64,000 nt of DNA from Ascidiaceihabitans sp. (lineage in GTDB: Bacteria; Pseudomonadota; Alphaproteobacteria; Rhodobacterales; Rhodobacteraceae), in the NCBI GenBank assembly GCA_029251465.1, contig JAQXDI010000055.1:1-64000 (forward strand), read 5' to 3'. Under the pieces are notes generated by a model, which was not told the DNA's origin, ran no database searches, and saw only the letters and a list, made by a program, of their open reading frames with translations. Position 1 is the stretch's first letter. Each line of letters opens with the position of its first letter. Position numbers and translations under genes: made by a program. This document shows positions 45,257-55,052 of the stretch, in pieces.

Positions 45257-46569
45257 TACCCGATCCTTTCGACAATCAAATCCGGGACCGTCGGCACCGA
45301 GGGCCCGATTTTGATCGCGCGGCGCAAAGCGGCTTCGGCTTGATCTGCGCGATCGGGGCGCCCTGCGTGGACCACGCCCAAAGGTTGCCCTTTGGTGACT
45401 TTGGCCCCTAATCGCACCACATCCGAAAACCCGACCGCAGGATTGATCCGGTCCGTTTCGACACGACGCCCGCCGCCCATTGCCACAACCGCCAGCCCCA
45501 AGGCCTCGCCATCAATTGCTGTGACGTAGCCCGATTGGGTCGCCGTCACTTCACGAATGACGGTGGCCTCTGGCAAGAAACGCGACCAGTTTTCTGTGAA
45601 CTGCACAGGGCCGCCCATCGCCGCAATCATCTTACCAAACCGCTCAGCCGCGCGGCCATCGCGGATCGCGGCGACGATCGCATGTGCCCCCGCTTGCACG
45701 TCATCCGCCAAGCCGCCATTTGCCAGCAGAACACCGCCCAATGCCGCGCAAATGTCGACCAAGGGCCCTTTGGGCGACGAGGTCAGGACGCGCATGACTT
45801 CGGCCACTTCCAACGCATTGCCGAGCGATGGCGCCAAGGGTTGGTTCATGTCACTGATGATCGCCGTCGTGCGGCAACCCGCAGCATTTGCGGTTTTGGT
45901 CAGCGCCTCGGCCAGCGCCTGCGCGGCCTTGAGATCTTTCATAAACGCGCCGCTGCCGAATTTTACGTCCAGCACCAGACCATCAAGCCCGCCCGCCAAT
46001 TTCTTGGACAAGATCGAGGCAGTGATCAGATCCATGCTTTCCACTGTCGCGGTCACGTCGCGCACCGCGTAAAGGCGTTTGTCCGCAGGCGCGATGTCAC
46101 CCGTGGCCCCAACAATCGCGCAACCTGTCGTGCGCACAACATCAGCAAACCGGTCCGCGCTTAGGTGCGTCGACACGCCAGGGATCGCGTCGAGTTTATC
46201 AAGCGTTCCGCCCGTATGCCCCAATCCACGCCCCGAAATCATTGGCACAAACGCACCGCAGGCCGCCAACGCAGGTGCCAAAATCAAGCTGACGCAATCG
46301 CCCACACCGCCCGTTGAATGTTTGTCCAGAACCGGCCCCGCCAAGTCCCATTTTAACACTGTACCGCTGTCACGCATTGCCATGGTCAACGCCACACGGC
46401 CCACATCGCCCAGCCCGTTCAGGCAGACAGCCATGGCAAAGGCACCGGCTTGCGCATCGCTGACGGTTTGATCGGCCAGCCCTTGCGCAAACCATGCCAA
46501 TTCTTCGCGGCCCGGCGTTTGGCGCTGGCGCAGCTTTGCAATGATGGCTTGGGCGGTGATCTCACTCAT
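45256..46569 (-). CDS. deoA: Thymidine phosphorylase
   Basis: A 437-residue enzyme that splits thymidine and deoxyuridine to base and deoxyribose-1-phosphate. The phosphate-binding signature is LDKHSTGGVGDCVSL near residues 82-96, followed by MISGRGLGHTGGTLDKLDAIPG in parts. The start at 46569 overlaps the cdd stop (ATGA). An upstream in-frame extension to 46719 is a reading of the cdd gene in another frame and is rejected. It works with DeoB to feed deoxyribose into central metabolism. Confidence 0.95.
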   Translation of the reverse strand: MSEITAQAIIAKLRQRQTPGREELAWFAQGLADQTVSDAQAGAFAMAVCLNGLGDVGRVALTMAMRDSGTVLKWDLAGPVLDKHSTGGVGDCVSLILAPALAACGAFVPMISGRGLGHTGGTLDKLDAIPGVSTHLSADRFADVVRTTGCAIVGATGDIAPADKRLYAVRDVTATVESMDLITASILSKKLAGGLDGLVLDVKFGSGAFMKDLKAAQALAEALTKTANAAGCRTTAIISDMNQPLAPSLGNALEVAEVMRVLTSSPKGPLVDICAALGGVLLANGGLADDVQAGAHAIVAAIRDGRAAERFGKMIAAMGGPVQFTENWSRFLPEATVIREVTATQSGYVTAIDGEALGLAVVAMGGGRRVETDRINPAVGFSDVVRLGAKVTKGQPLGVVHAGRPDRADQAEAALRRAIKIGPSVPTVPDLIVERIG

Positions 46570-46964
46570 TCTGGGGTATCTTCCATATGTCCGGCACCAA
46601 AGGCCCCAGGCAGCAGGGCATCCATGCGCATCGTGCTTTCTAGCCCACTGGTCGTCGCCATGTGCACAAGCACGTCGCCGTCGGCAAATTCCGCAAGCTT
46701 TTGACGGCACCCGCCGCACGGCGTGATCAGTTTTGATCCACCAGCGGCCACGTAGGCTTCGCTCAGGCGGGTTTCACCTGCGGCAATCATTGCGGCAATA
46801 GCCCCCGCTTCGGCGCAGGTTCCCTCGGGGTAGGCTGCATTTTCGACATTGCACCCGACGTAGACAGCGCCTGATTCTGCGCGAATAGCGGCCCCGACGT
46901 GGAATTTCGAATAAGGCGCATAAGCGTTATCACGCACCGCAAACGCCGCTTTTTTTAATGACAT
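46566..46964 (-). CDS. cdd: Cytidine deaminase
   Basis: A 132-residue tetrameric-type cytidine deaminase. The zinc ligands are Cys and the catalytic Glu in NVENAAYPEGTCAEAGAI near 46-63, and the Cys pair in TPCGGCRQKLAEF near 85-97. It converts (deoxy)cytidine to (deoxy)uridine, the substrate of DeoA. GGGGG lies about 6 nt before the ATG at 46964. It is 26 nt downstream of the VOC-bicupin gene and overlaps deoA. Confidence 0.95.
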   Translation of the reverse strand: MSLKKAAFAVRDNAYAPYSKFHVGAAIRAESGAVYVGCNVENAAYPEGTCAEAGAIAAMIAAGETRLSEAYVAAGGSKLITPCGGCRQKLAEFADGDVLVHMATTSGLESTMRMDALLPGAFGAGHMEDTPE

Positions 46965-46990
46965 TTTCGCCCCCAAATACTGCGCAGGCG

Positions 46991-48079
46991 CTAGGCCCCG
47001 ATCACCGTTTTAAACGCTGCTGGCAGTGACACCTCGAGCAGTTCCAAATCTGGCGAAGGGTCAGCATAGCGCGTCTTCATGTCGGGTGGAATAACAAACG
47101 CGTCGCCGGGCTCAAGAGGATAAGGATCGCGCCCTTCCCCCTCTAGCGTCATGGTGCCGTCCATCACGAAAGTGAACAGAATGTCCGTGCTGTGTTTGGT
47201 CCAATCGGGAGCACCATCGCCTGCGCGGATCACATGCACGCCTGCCACGTCATCGGTGTGCGCGGCAATTGTTGTGTCGCGGCTTTGAAAGCCCGGCACC
47301 CGAAACGGGGCCCAGGTTGCCTGATCAGCCTTGTGGTGCACAAAGCGTTGCCCGCTAAAGTCGCGCGATGGGTTCGCCGGCCCGTTTGGCAGCTCCATGT
47401 CGTGATCAATCGTGGTGACGTGTTCCGCAGGCACGCCAATTTCGATGACCTCGATATTGTCAGAGGCAAACAGCACACGGTGGCGGATTTCGGGGGGTTG
47501 GATCACGCAATTGCCGGCGTGCAGACGGAACGGTTCGCCTTGGTCCTCGTAGACCAGATCGACCCAGCCCCGGTAGCAGAAAATCAGTTGAAACCCGACA
47601 GTGTGGTAATGCACCATGTCCGGCACCGGGCCGCCGTCAGGGATACGAATGTGGCTGGCGATGATCGTGCCGCCCAAACGATCAGGGATCAAATCGCGGT
47701 AATGCATGCCCGCGCGCCCAATGACCCAAGGGGCCTGATCCGCAAGGCGTCGCACGACAAACGAATGCGCTGTCTGCGGCATCACCAGCGGCGGATTCAA
47801 TTCGGTGACGCCGATTTGTGTGCCGCCGGGCGAAGTCAGATCACGTGCGCCATCAGCAAAAGTGTCAGGTGCTGCGCAGCGAATGTTGATCTGCCCCGGT
47901 TCGCCCTTTTGCTCGGCATCCAAACGCACGGCCAGACCATGGCCCGAAAACACCGCGACACAAGGGTCATCCGCAGGATAGATCATATCCATTCGCATCC
48001 CCAAAATCTTGGTGAAAAACCCGATGTCGCCGCGCAAATCCATGCTCGGAAAACACACTTCTGCGCGTATATCTGTCAT
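46991..48079 (-). CDS. VOC (glyoxalase-like) plus double-cupin fusion protein
   Basis: A 362-residue protein from the ATG at 48079. Residues 1-75 resemble half of a VOC domain (VCFPSMDLRGDIGFFTKILGM in two parts, then VAVFSGHGLAVRLD). The first cupin covers about 130-235 (MVHYHTVGFQLIFCYRGWVDLVYEDQG in two parts, PPEIRHRVL). The second covers about 265-355 (VIRAGDGAP, ILFTFVMDGTMTLEGEG, LEPGDAFVIPPDM). The first cupin retains His-x-His metal ligands; the second lacks the first His pair. Such a fusion is unfamiliar to me. It heads the cdd-deoA-deoB-upp operon and is divergent from maeB, and it may process a product of nucleoside breakdown. Confidence 0.75.
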   Translation of the reverse strand: MTDIRAEVCFPSMDLRGDIGFFTKILGMRMDMIYPADDPCVAVFSGHGLAVRLDAEQKGEPGQINIRCAAPDTFADGARDLTSPGGTQIGVTELNPPLVMPQTAHSFVVRRLADQAPWVIGRAGMHYRDLIPDRLGGTIIASHIRIPDGGPVPDMVHYHTVGFQLIFCYRGWVDLVYEDQGEPFRLHAGNCVIQPPEIRHRVLFASDNIEVIEIGVPAEHVTTIDHDMELPNGPANPSRDFSGQRFVHHKADQATWAPFRVPGFQSRDTTIAAHTDDVAGVHVIRAGDGAPDWTKHSTDILFTFVMDGTMTLEGEGRDPYPLEPGDAFVIPPDMKTRYADPSPDLELLEVSLPAAFKTVIGA

Positions 48080-48171
48080 AAACTTGAACCTGATAGGCTC
48101 GTGGGACAATAGCAACCCATCAAGGGGCATCTTTTGGGCAAAAACACCAACGCACGGCTAACCTTGTTACG

Positions 48172-48192
48172 TGGCATTTTACCTGGCATTTT
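48172..48192. repeat. Direct repeat TGGCATTTT upstream of maeB
   Basis: Two copies of TGGCATTTT start at 48172 and 48184, 12 bp apart, in the divergent region between the VOC-bicupin gene and maeB. They may be regulator half-sites on roughly one face of the helix. Confidence 0.35.
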
Positions 48193-48269
48193 TGTAGCTT
48201 GGTCACGGCGATGCAAAATTCCGTGAAACTAAGCCAGTAAAATAAAGGTTATTGGCCAAAATGAAAAAA

Positions 48270-48287
48270 TAGTTTAACGCTAAACTA
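48270..48287. promoter_or_regulatory. Inverted repeat upstream of maeB
   Basis: TAGTTTA and TAAACTA form a perfect 7-bp inverted repeat around ACGC, 25 nt before the maeB start. It is a candidate operator or start-proximal hairpin. Confidence 0.4.
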
Positions 48288-48312
48288 AATCTGAAATCAG
48301 CCGGAGTATACG

Positions 48313-50586
48313 ATGTCCGATACACCAAACCTGCGCCAAGCCGCGCTCGATTATCACGAATTTCCGCGCCCTGGTAAGCTGGAGATTCGCGCAACCAAGC
48401 CTCTGGCGAACGGACGTGATCTGGCGCGCGCTTATTCACCGGGTGTTGCAGAGGCTTGTCTCGAAATCCAAAAGGACCCGACGACGGCGGCACGTTACAC
48501 GTCACGCGCCAATCTGGTTGCGGTCGTGAGCAACGGCACGGCTGTTCTAGGGCTGGGAAACATCGGGGCGCTGGCGTCAAAGCCGGTGATGGAGGGCAAG
48601 GCCGTCCTGTTCAAGAAGTTCGCCTCGATCGATTGTTTTGACATCGAAGTCGATGAAACGGACCCGGAAAAACTGGCCGACATCGTCTGCGCGCTGGAAC
48701 CGTCCTTTGGCGCGATCAACCTTGAAGACATCAAAGCGCCCGACTGTTTCATCGTTGAAAAAATCTGCCGCGAGCGCATGGGCATTCCGGTGTTTCACGA
48801 TGACCAGCACGGCACAGCGATTGTTGTGGGCGCTGCGGCCACAAACGCCTTGCACGTTGCGGGTAAGAAATTCGAAGACATCAAGATCGTCTCCACCGGT
48901 GGCGGGGCTGCGGGTATTGCCTGCCTCAACATGCTACTTAAAATGGGTGTGAAACGCGAAAACATTTGGCTCTGCGACATTCACGGGCTGGTTTACGAGG
49001 GCCGCGAGGTCGACATGAACCCTGCCAAGTCTGCCTTTGCCCAAAGCTCGGACAAGCGCACGCTAAATGACGTGATCGACGGCGCTGACATGTTCCTTGG
49101 GCTGTCTGGTCCCGGTGTTCTGACCCAAGATCACGTCAAACGCATGACCAAACAACCCATCGTGTTTGCCCTTGCCAATCCGACGCCCGAAATCCTGCCT
49201 GACCTTGTGCGTGAGGTAGCCACCGATGCGATCATCGCCACAGGTCGCAGCGATTTCCCCAATCAAGTCAACAACGTACTGTGTTTTCCATTCATCTTTC
49301 GTGGGGCTTTGGATGTCGGCGCGACCACCATCAACGACGAAATGCAGCTGGCTTGTATCGACGGTATTGCAGCCCTTGCGCGCGCCACGACCTCGGCCGA
49401 AGCCGCCGCTGCGTATCAGGGTGAGCAGATGACATTCGGGGTCGATTATTTGATCCCCAAACCCTTTGATCCGCGTCTTGTTGGCATTGTCAGCTCTGCC
49501 GTCGCACGTGCGGCGATGGAAACCGGCGTTGCCACACGACCCATCGAAGACCTTGAGGCGTATAAAACCAAACTCGACGGGTCCGTTTTCAAATCAGCCT
49601 TGTTGATGCGCCCCGTTTTCGAGGCCGCCCGCACGACCCCGCGTCGCATCGTGTTTGCCGAGGGCGAAGACGAACGCGTCTTGCGCGCCGCCCAAGCCAT
49701 GATTGAGGAAACCGCCGAGCGCCCGATTTTGATAGGTCGCCCAGACGTCATTGAGCAGCGGATCGAGCGCGCAGGCCTGACGATCAAACTGGGCGAACAA
49801 GTCGATCTGGTGAACCCGCAAAACGATCCGCGCTACCGCGATTACTGGGAAACCTATCATTCGCTGATGGCTCGCCGCGGTGTTACCCCTGACCTGGCCC
49901 GCGCCATTATGCGCACCAATACGACTGCAATTGGCGCGGTGATGGTGCACCGAGACGAAGCCGACAGTCTGATCTGCGGCACCTTTGGTGAGTTCCGTTG
50001 GCACATGAATTATGCCGCACAAATCCTTGGGCGCGGTGATCTGCACCCTGTGGGCGCGCTGTCGATGATGATCCTAGAAGACGGCCCGCTGTTCATCGCC
50101 GACACGCATGTGCACACAGAGCCGACGCCGCAACAGCTTGCTGAAATCGTGATCGGGGCTGCCCGTCACGTTCGCCGCTTTGGTCTAGATCCGCAAATCG
50201 CCCTGTGTTCGCATTCGCAATTTGGCAACCAACCAACTGGCACCGGGGCGCAAGCGCGCGCAGCACTCAAAATCCTGGACGCAGGTGGCCACGATTTCAC
50301 GTATGATGGCGAGATGAACATCGACACCGCACTTGATCCGGAATTGCGCGCCCGCATCATGCCCGAAGGTCGCCTGAACGGGGCTGCAAATGTGCTGGTC
50401 TTTGCCCACGCAGATGCCGCATCAGGGGTGCGCAACATTCTGAAAATGAAGGGCGGCGGGCTAGAGGTTGGTCCGATTTTGATGGGCATGGGCAACAAAG
50501 TTCACATCGTATCGCCGTCAATTACTGCGCGCGGCCTGCTGAATATGGGGGCCGTCGCAGGCACGCCAGTCGCCCATTACGGTTAA
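48313..50586 (+). CDS. maeB: NADP-dependent malic enzyme with C-terminal phosphotransacetylase-like domain
   Basis: A 757-residue enzyme. The N-terminal malic domain ([42 protein letters not shown]) and NAD(P)-binding domain ([15 protein letters not shown]) cover about 1-410. A phosphotransacetylase-like domain covers about 430-757 ([36 protein letters not shown] in parts). The latter is regulatory (acetyl-CoA sensing) in MaeB enzymes and usually inactive. It converts malate to pyruvate and makes NADPH, which is important during growth on acetate or fatty acids. GGAG precedes the ATG. Confidence 0.95.
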   Translation: MSDTPNLRQAALDYHEFPRPGKLEIRATKPLANGRDLARAYSPGVAEACLEIQKDPTTAARYTSRANLVAVVSNGTAVLGLGNIGALASKPVMEGKAVLFKKFASIDCFDIEVDETDPEKLADIVCALEPSFGAINLEDIKAPDCFIVEKICRERMGIPVFHDDQHGTAIVVGAAATNALHVAGKKFEDIKIVSTGGGAAGIACLNMLLKMGVKRENIWLCDIHGLVYEGREVDMNPAKSAFAQSSDKRTLNDVIDGADMFLGLSGPGVLTQDHVKRMTKQPIVFALANPTPEILPDLVREVATDAIIATGRSDFPNQVNNVLCFPFIFRGALDVGATTINDEMQLACIDGIAALARATTSAEAAAAYQGEQMTFGVDYLIPKPFDPRLVGIVSSAVARAAMETGVATRPIEDLEAYKTKLDGSVFKSALLMRPVFEAARTTPRRIVFAEGEDERVLRAAQAMIEETAERPILIGRPDVIEQRIERAGLTIKLGEQVDLVNPQNDPRYRDYWETYHSLMARRGVTPDLARAIMRTNTTAIGAVMVHRDEADSLICGTFGEFRWHMNYAAQILGRGDLHPVGALSMMILEDGPLFIADTHVHTEPTPQQLAEIVIGAARHVRRFGLDPQIALCSHSQFGNQPTGTGAQARAALKILDAGGHDFTYDGEMNIDTALDPELRARIMPEGRLNGAANVLVFAHADAASGVRNILKMKGGGLEVGPILMGMGNKVHIVSPSITARGLLNMGAVAGTPVAHYG

Positions 50587-50598
50587 CAGCTGTGCAAA

Positions 50599-50631
50599 GT
50601 TTTCAACGCGCAGTCAGGTCGCGTTGAAAAC
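50599..50631. promoter_or_regulatory. Perfect 12-bp inverted repeat between maeB and prpE
   Basis: GTTTTCAACGCG (50599-50610) and CGCGTTGAAAAC (50620-50631) are exact inverted complements with a 9-nt loop. It is 13 nt after the maeB stop and 96 nt before prpE. No T run follows, so it is a Rho-assisted terminator, mRNA stem or operator. Confidence 0.55.
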
Positions 50632-50726
50632 TCCTTCACTACAATGATCGCACTTTGGTCCTACACCCTTGCCCATAGGGTCCTGTCCTCTTAACAGTTT
50701 GAGCATAAGTGGAGGAGATTTGAACC

Positions 50727-52616
50727 ATGGGTTATCACGCAGAATACAAGGCGTCTTTGCAAGACCCCGAAGCCTATTGGCTCAATGCAGCGCAGGCAAT
50801 TGACTGGGACGTTGCCCCCAAACGCGCGCTCTATGATCTGGGGGATGACCTGTATGAATGGTTCGCCGAGGCCAAGGTAAACACCTGCTACAACGCGCTT
50901 GATCGACATGTGGCAGCAGGGCGCGGCGATCAGGTGGCCGTCATTCACGACAGTCCAATCACCAATTCGCAAACCAAAATCACCTACGCAGAAATGCAAG
51001 CGCGCGTTGCCGCCTTTGCCGGTGGGTTGGTTGCCAAAGGTGTGACCAAAGGCGACCGCGTCATCATCTACATGCCAATGGTGCCCGAAGCCCTCGAAGC
51101 CATGCTGGCCTGCGCGCGCATCGGTGCTGTGCACTCGGTCGTGTTTGGCGGTTTTGCGGCCAATGAACTGGCCTTGCGCATCGACGATTGCACCCCCAAA
51201 GCGATCATCGCGGCCTCGTGTGGGTTGGAACCGGGGCGTGTGGTTGAATACAAACCGCTGCTGGATGGTGCGATCGAACTGGCGACGCACAAGCCCGACT
51301 TCACTGTGATTTTACAGCGCGAACAACACACCTGCGACATGGGCGCAAACGACGTGGACTGGCATGGTTTCCAAAACGGAACTTCCCCCTCGGATTGCGT
51401 TTCGGTAGACGGCAACCACCCCGCCTACATCCTCTATACCTCTGGCACGACAGGCGCGCCAAAAGGCGTGGTTCGCCACACTGGCGGTCATTTGGTCGCG
51501 CTGAACTGGACAATGAAAAACATCTACAACGTCGATCCTGGCGATGTTTTTTGGGCGGCGTCCGATGTGGGCTGGGTCGTTGGCCACAGCTATATCTGCT
51601 ACGCGCCGCTGATCCACGGCAACACCACAATTGTGTTTGAGGGCAAACCCGTCGGCACGCCTGATCCCGGCACATTCTGGCGGGTGATTTCCGAACATAA
51701 CGTGCGCAGCTTTTTCACGGCCCCCACCGCCATTCGCGCCGTTAAGCGCGAAGATCCAAAGGGCGAATTCTGCGCCAAATACGACATCAGCTGCCTACGC
51801 GCGCTGTATCTTGCGGGCGAACGGGCCGACCCCGACACAATTGAGTGGGCGCAAAACATCCTGCAAAAGCCCGTCTATGACCACTGGTGGCAGACCGAAA
51901 CCGGCTACACCATCGCAGGCAATCCAGCAGGGCTAGAGGCACTACCCGTCAAAATCGGATCACCCACCGTGCCGATGCCCGGTTATGACGTGCAGATCTT
52001 GGGCGACGACGGACACCCATTGGAACCAAATACATTGGGCGCAATCGCGATCAAATTGCCCTTGCCACCGGGCACATTGCCGACCCTTTGGAATGCTGGC
52101 GACCGGTTCAAGAAAAGCTACCTGACCGCCTTTCCTGGCTACTACGAAACCGGCGATGCGGGCATGGTCGACGAAGACGGTTACTTGTACATCATGGCGC
52201 GCACGGATGACGTGATCAACGTCGCTGGCCACCGCCTGTCCACAGGTGCAATGGAAGAAGTTCTCGCCGCACATCCCGATGTCGCCGAATGTGCGGTCGT
52301 CGGCGTGACCGATCAGCTTAAGGGCCAATTGCCAGTCGGATTTGTCTGCCTGACCAACGGCGTGAACCGCCCGCATTCAGAGATCACCGCTGAATGTGTG
52401 AAACTGGTACGCGAGAAAATCGGGCCTGTTGCCGCGTTTAAACTGGCGCTGGTGGTCGATCGTTTGCCAAAGACGCGCTCAGGTAAAATCCTGCGTGGAA
52501 CCATGGTAAAAATTGCCGACAGCGAAACGTTCAAACTGCCTGCAACCATCGATGACCCAGCCATCCTGGACGAGATCAAAACAGCACTGCAAACCATTGG
52601 CTACGCAGCCGAATGA
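50727..52616 (+). CDS. prpE: Propionyl-CoA synthetase
   Basis: A 629-residue acetyl-CoA synthetase-like enzyme. Features are YHAEYKASLQDPEAYWLNAA at the start, YTSGTTGAPKGVVRHTGGH near 235-253, ASDVGWVVGHSYICYAPL, WWQTETGY near 388-395 and the acetylatable catalytic Lys in PKTRSGKILRGTM near 589. The PrpE subgroup is favoured by the YHAEY and WLNAA N-terminus over Acs. It activates propionate (or acetate) to the CoA ester. A GGAGGAG-like site (TGGAGGAGATT) precedes the start. Confidence 0.93.
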   Translation: MGYHAEYKASLQDPEAYWLNAAQAIDWDVAPKRALYDLGDDLYEWFAEAKVNTCYNALDRHVAAGRGDQVAVIHDSPITNSQTKITYAEMQARVAAFAGGLVAKGVTKGDRVIIYMPMVPEALEAMLACARIGAVHSVVFGGFAANELALRIDDCTPKAIIAASCGLEPGRVVEYKPLLDGAIELATHKPDFTVILQREQHTCDMGANDVDWHGFQNGTSPSDCVSVDGNHPAYILYTSGTTGAPKGVVRHTGGHLVALNWTMKNIYNVDPGDVFWAASDVGWVVGHSYICYAPLIHGNTTIVFEGKPVGTPDPGTFWRVISEHNVRSFFTAPTAIRAVKREDPKGEFCAKYDISCLRALYLAGERADPDTIEWAQNILQKPVYDHWWQTETGYTIAGNPAGLEALPVKIGSPTVPMPGYDVQILGDDGHPLEPNTLGAIAIKLPLPPGTLPTLWNAGDRFKKSYLTAFPGYYETGDAGMVDEDGYLYIMARTDDVINVAGHRLSTGAMEEVLAAHPDVAECAVVGVTDQLKGQLPVGFVCLTNGVNRPHSEITAECVKLVREKIGPVAAFKLALVVDRLPKTRSGKILRGTMVKIADSETFKLPATIDDPAILDEIKTALQTIGYAAE

Positions 52617-53894
52617 CTAAGGCGCGGTACCGTATTTCAGCGGTGCCGCACTTGCCAAAGCCAGCCCATCAATCACGGCCGCGAACGCGTCTGCATAGGC
52701 CAACTCCGCATTGACGCAAGCCGTTTGCATAGCACTTTGGATTGGGCGTAACAGGCTGGACCCACCGGCAAAAATGATCCGACTGATTTGCTCTGCTGTG
52801 CAGTCCGCTTGCTCAAACGTTGCTAGCGCTGCAGCAACGACATCTTGCACGTGTTCCGCCAAACTGACGGCCAACTGATCGCGACCAAGCGGCGCAAACA
52901 CGCCTTTTTCAAGGATGCTCAGGTCGATGCGCGCCTCTGCCCCGTCACCGCTATTCGCTTTGATTTTACCAGCCTCAACCGCAAAGGCCACATCATGGCC
53001 CAGCTCCATTTCTAGCAAATACGACAGACGTGCTAGGACCGGTGGATCGACAGCCAGGCGCTGCATACGCGCCACATCACGCTTAACGTCGTGCCCGTAC
53101 ATGAACGGAATTTGTTCCCACGTTGCCAGCTGCTGAAACATCGAATTGGGCAAGGTCATGGTGCCGCTGCCCATCTCTTTGCGGATCAATGCGCCGCGCC
53201 CTAACAAGGGCATTACGTGATCGACGCTAAGCCGTTTGTCAAAATCTGTACCGCCCACACGCACACCGTGGCTGGCAAGGACCTCGACCCCGTCAGTGCC
53301 GCTACGAAACACCGAAAAATCCGACGTCCCACCGCCAATATCGACGATCAGTGACAGCCCCTCGTCGCCGATAGATTGCGTGGCCAAGGCCGCGGCCTCT
53401 GGCTCAAACATAAACCGCACATCCTTGAAACCGGCGCGCAAATAACATTCGACCAAATCCGATTGCGCCTTGGCATTGCGATCTGCATCACGCGAATGAA
53501 ACCGCACCGGACGCCCTGACAACGCATAATCAAACGGCTGATGGCAGGCCGCCTCGGCACGGGTTTTTACCACCGACAAAAACTGACCGATGATGTCATA
53601 AAAATCCATCTTTTCGCCAAGGAACGTCCGCTTTTCACCCATCAAAGACGTACCAAGAACGCTTTTGAGCGCCCGCATGTACCGCCCTTCGTCACCGTTG
53701 ATCAGCGCGCGGTTGGCCATGTTGCCGATAGTCATTTCAGACCGCCCTACCCCAAAGAAAACCGATGTGGGCAAGGTGGTTTCCCCCGGCTCGGAGGGGA
53801 TCAAAAACGGCCTACCGCCCACACAAACCCCCGCCGCAGAGTTGGACGTGCCAAAGTCGATACCAAGGGTGTTTGCGTCCCATGTCGATGTCAT
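52617..53894 (-). CDS. Hsp70-family actin-like ATPase (YegD type)
   Basis: A 425-residue protein with the Hsp70 nucleotide-binding domain only. The phosphate-1 motif is LGIDFGTSNSAAGV near 11-24, the connect region is FMFEPEAAALATQSIG, the phosphate-2 motif is LIVDIGGGTSDFSVF near 188-202, and the adenosine motif is IIFAGGSSLLRPIQ near 377-390. The C-terminal substrate-binding domain of DnaK is missing, as in YegD, an orphan chaperone-like family. AGGAG precedes the ATG. It converges with prpE and is divergent from the secreted-protein operon. Confidence 0.9.
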   Translation of the reverse strand: MTSTWDANTLGIDFGTSNSAAGVCVGGRPFLIPSEPGETTLPTSVFFGVGRSEMTIGNMANRALINGDEGRYMRALKSVLGTSLMGEKRTFLGEKMDFYDIIGQFLSVVKTRAEAACHQPFDYALSGRPVRFHSRDADRNAKAQSDLVECYLRAGFKDVRFMFEPEAAALATQSIGDEGLSLIVDIGGGTSDFSVFRSGTDGVEVLASHGVRVGGTDFDKRLSVDHVMPLLGRGALIRKEMGSGTMTLPNSMFQQLATWEQIPFMYGHDVKRDVARMQRLAVDPPVLARLSYLLEMELGHDVAFAVEAGKIKANSGDGAEARIDLSILEKGVFAPLGRDQLAVSLAEHVQDVVAAALATFEQADCTAEQISRIIFAGGSSLLRPIQSAMQTACVNAELAYADAFAAVIDGLALASAAPLKYGTAP

Positions 53895-54045
53895 TTGTCG
53901 TCTCCTGAAGGCTGCCGAAAGCCCGCAGTATCCGAGCCGTCCACGCGGTTCAAGACGAAGATGTGATCGAAATTGAACTCATTCCATTTGCCACATCTAC
54001 GCCTCAAGGGTTAGGCTTGATCCAAGCAGAAACGATAGGACTGAA

Positions 54046-54495
54046 ATGAAACGATTTATTCTGGCTCTTGCCGCCTGTATGATGGCGACCCCGCTGTGGG
54101 CCGCCGAAGGCACGCGCATCCAAGTCAAAGGCGAAATTATCGACACGTGGTGCTATTATTCTGGCGTCATGGGCGGCCCTGATGCGGTTGTGGGCTCTGC
54201 CCATCACACCTGCGCATTGTGGTGCAGCGCGGGCGGTATTCCGGTCGGGTTGCTGGCCGAAGACGGCACCGTTTACATGGTTCTGAAAATCGAAGATGAC
54301 GCGCAATCCAACGGCGGGGCCACAGCCTTGCGGATGGCGGCCCACACGATCGAGGCCGACGGCATGCACTACGCACGCGACGGGCTGAATTATCTGGTCG
54401 TTTCGCAGGTTGTCTCCGATCTGGATATCCAGAACCTCAACCACGAGGACTACGGCAACGTCCCCCCCTTCTCGATCCCGGACCCAAACAAATGA
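54046..54495 (+). CDS. Secreted cysteine-motif protein, first gene of the SCO operon
   Basis: A 149-residue protein with a signal peptide (residues 1-19, cut before AEG). A lipobox-like LAAC at 8-11 lies too close to the N-terminus to be convincing. The mature part has VKGEIIDTWCYY (Cys36), then SAHHTCALWCSAGGIPVGLL (Cys56, Cys60, His53, His54), then DGTVYMVLKIED, in a beta-rich OB-fold-like outline. The Cys/His cluster could bind a metal or form a redox disulfide. The following gene encodes a protein with the same layout. The stop overlaps that gene's start (ATGA). I know no named family for it. Confidence 0.8.
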   Translation: MKRFILALAACMMATPLWAAEGTRIQVKGEIIDTWCYYSGVMGGPDAVVGSAHHTCALWCSAGGIPVGLLAEDGTVYMVLKIEDDAQSNGGATALRMAAHTIEADGMHYARDGLNYLVVSQVVSDLDIQNLNHEDYGNVPPFSIPDPNK

Positions 54496-55052
54496 AGCAT
54501 CTCATCGCACTTCTGGCGCTTGCCGCCAGCCCGCTTGCTGCCCAGGATTTTTCTGAAGGATCCGAAGCTAAATCATGGAACCTCTATGCCGAGGTTCCCG
54601 CCACTTTCGAAGCCGAAGTCGTTGATGTGTTGTGCAATTTGACAGGCAATTGCCCGGACAATTGCGGCGATGGCACCCGTCAACTGGGTTTGATCCGCAC
54701 CGCAGACAACGTCATGGTTTTGCCTTTGAAAAACAACCAGCCAGCGTTCACGGGTGCCGCCACAGACCTTGCGCCATACTGTGGCCAAACCGTGCAAGTC
54801 GACGGGTTGTTGATAGAAGACGAGGACCTGAATGCCTCGAATATCTATCTCGTACAGCGCATCAAAACCGCCGGTGGTGAGTGGAGCAAAGCCAGCCAAG
54901 CCACCAAAGTTTGGGCCAAGCAATTCCCCGAAGCCAAAGGCAAAGGCGCATGGTTTCGCCGCGATCCACGGATCAAGGAAATCATCGCCCGCGAAGGGTA
55001 TCTTGGGTTGGGCCTAGAGGCTGACGCAGTCTTTATCGAGGAAAACTTTTGA
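54492..55052 (+). CDS. Secreted cysteine-motif protein, second gene of the SCO operon
   Basis: A 186-residue protein with a signal peptide (1-17). The core is AEVVDVLCNLTGNCPDNCGDGTRQLGLI in parts (Cys48, Cys54, Cys58), then NVMVLPLK and LAPYCGQTVQVDGLLIED (Cys97). The order D-x-x-C ... C-x-x-x-C-x-x-G-x-x-x-x-GL repeats that of the protein before it, so the two are probably distant paralogues. The C-terminal part (about 120-186) adds WFRRDPRIKEIIAREGYLGLG. It overlaps genes on both sides by 4 nt. The function is unknown. Confidence 0.8.
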   Translation: MKHLIALLALAASPLAAQDFSEGSEAKSWNLYAEVPATFEAEVVDVLCNLTGNCPDNCGDGTRQLGLIRTADNVMVLPLKNNQPAFTGAATDLAPYCGQTVQVDGLLIEDEDLNASNIYLVQRIKTAGGEWSKASQATKVWAKQFPEAKGKGAWFRRDPRIKEIIAREGYLGLGLEADAVFIEENF

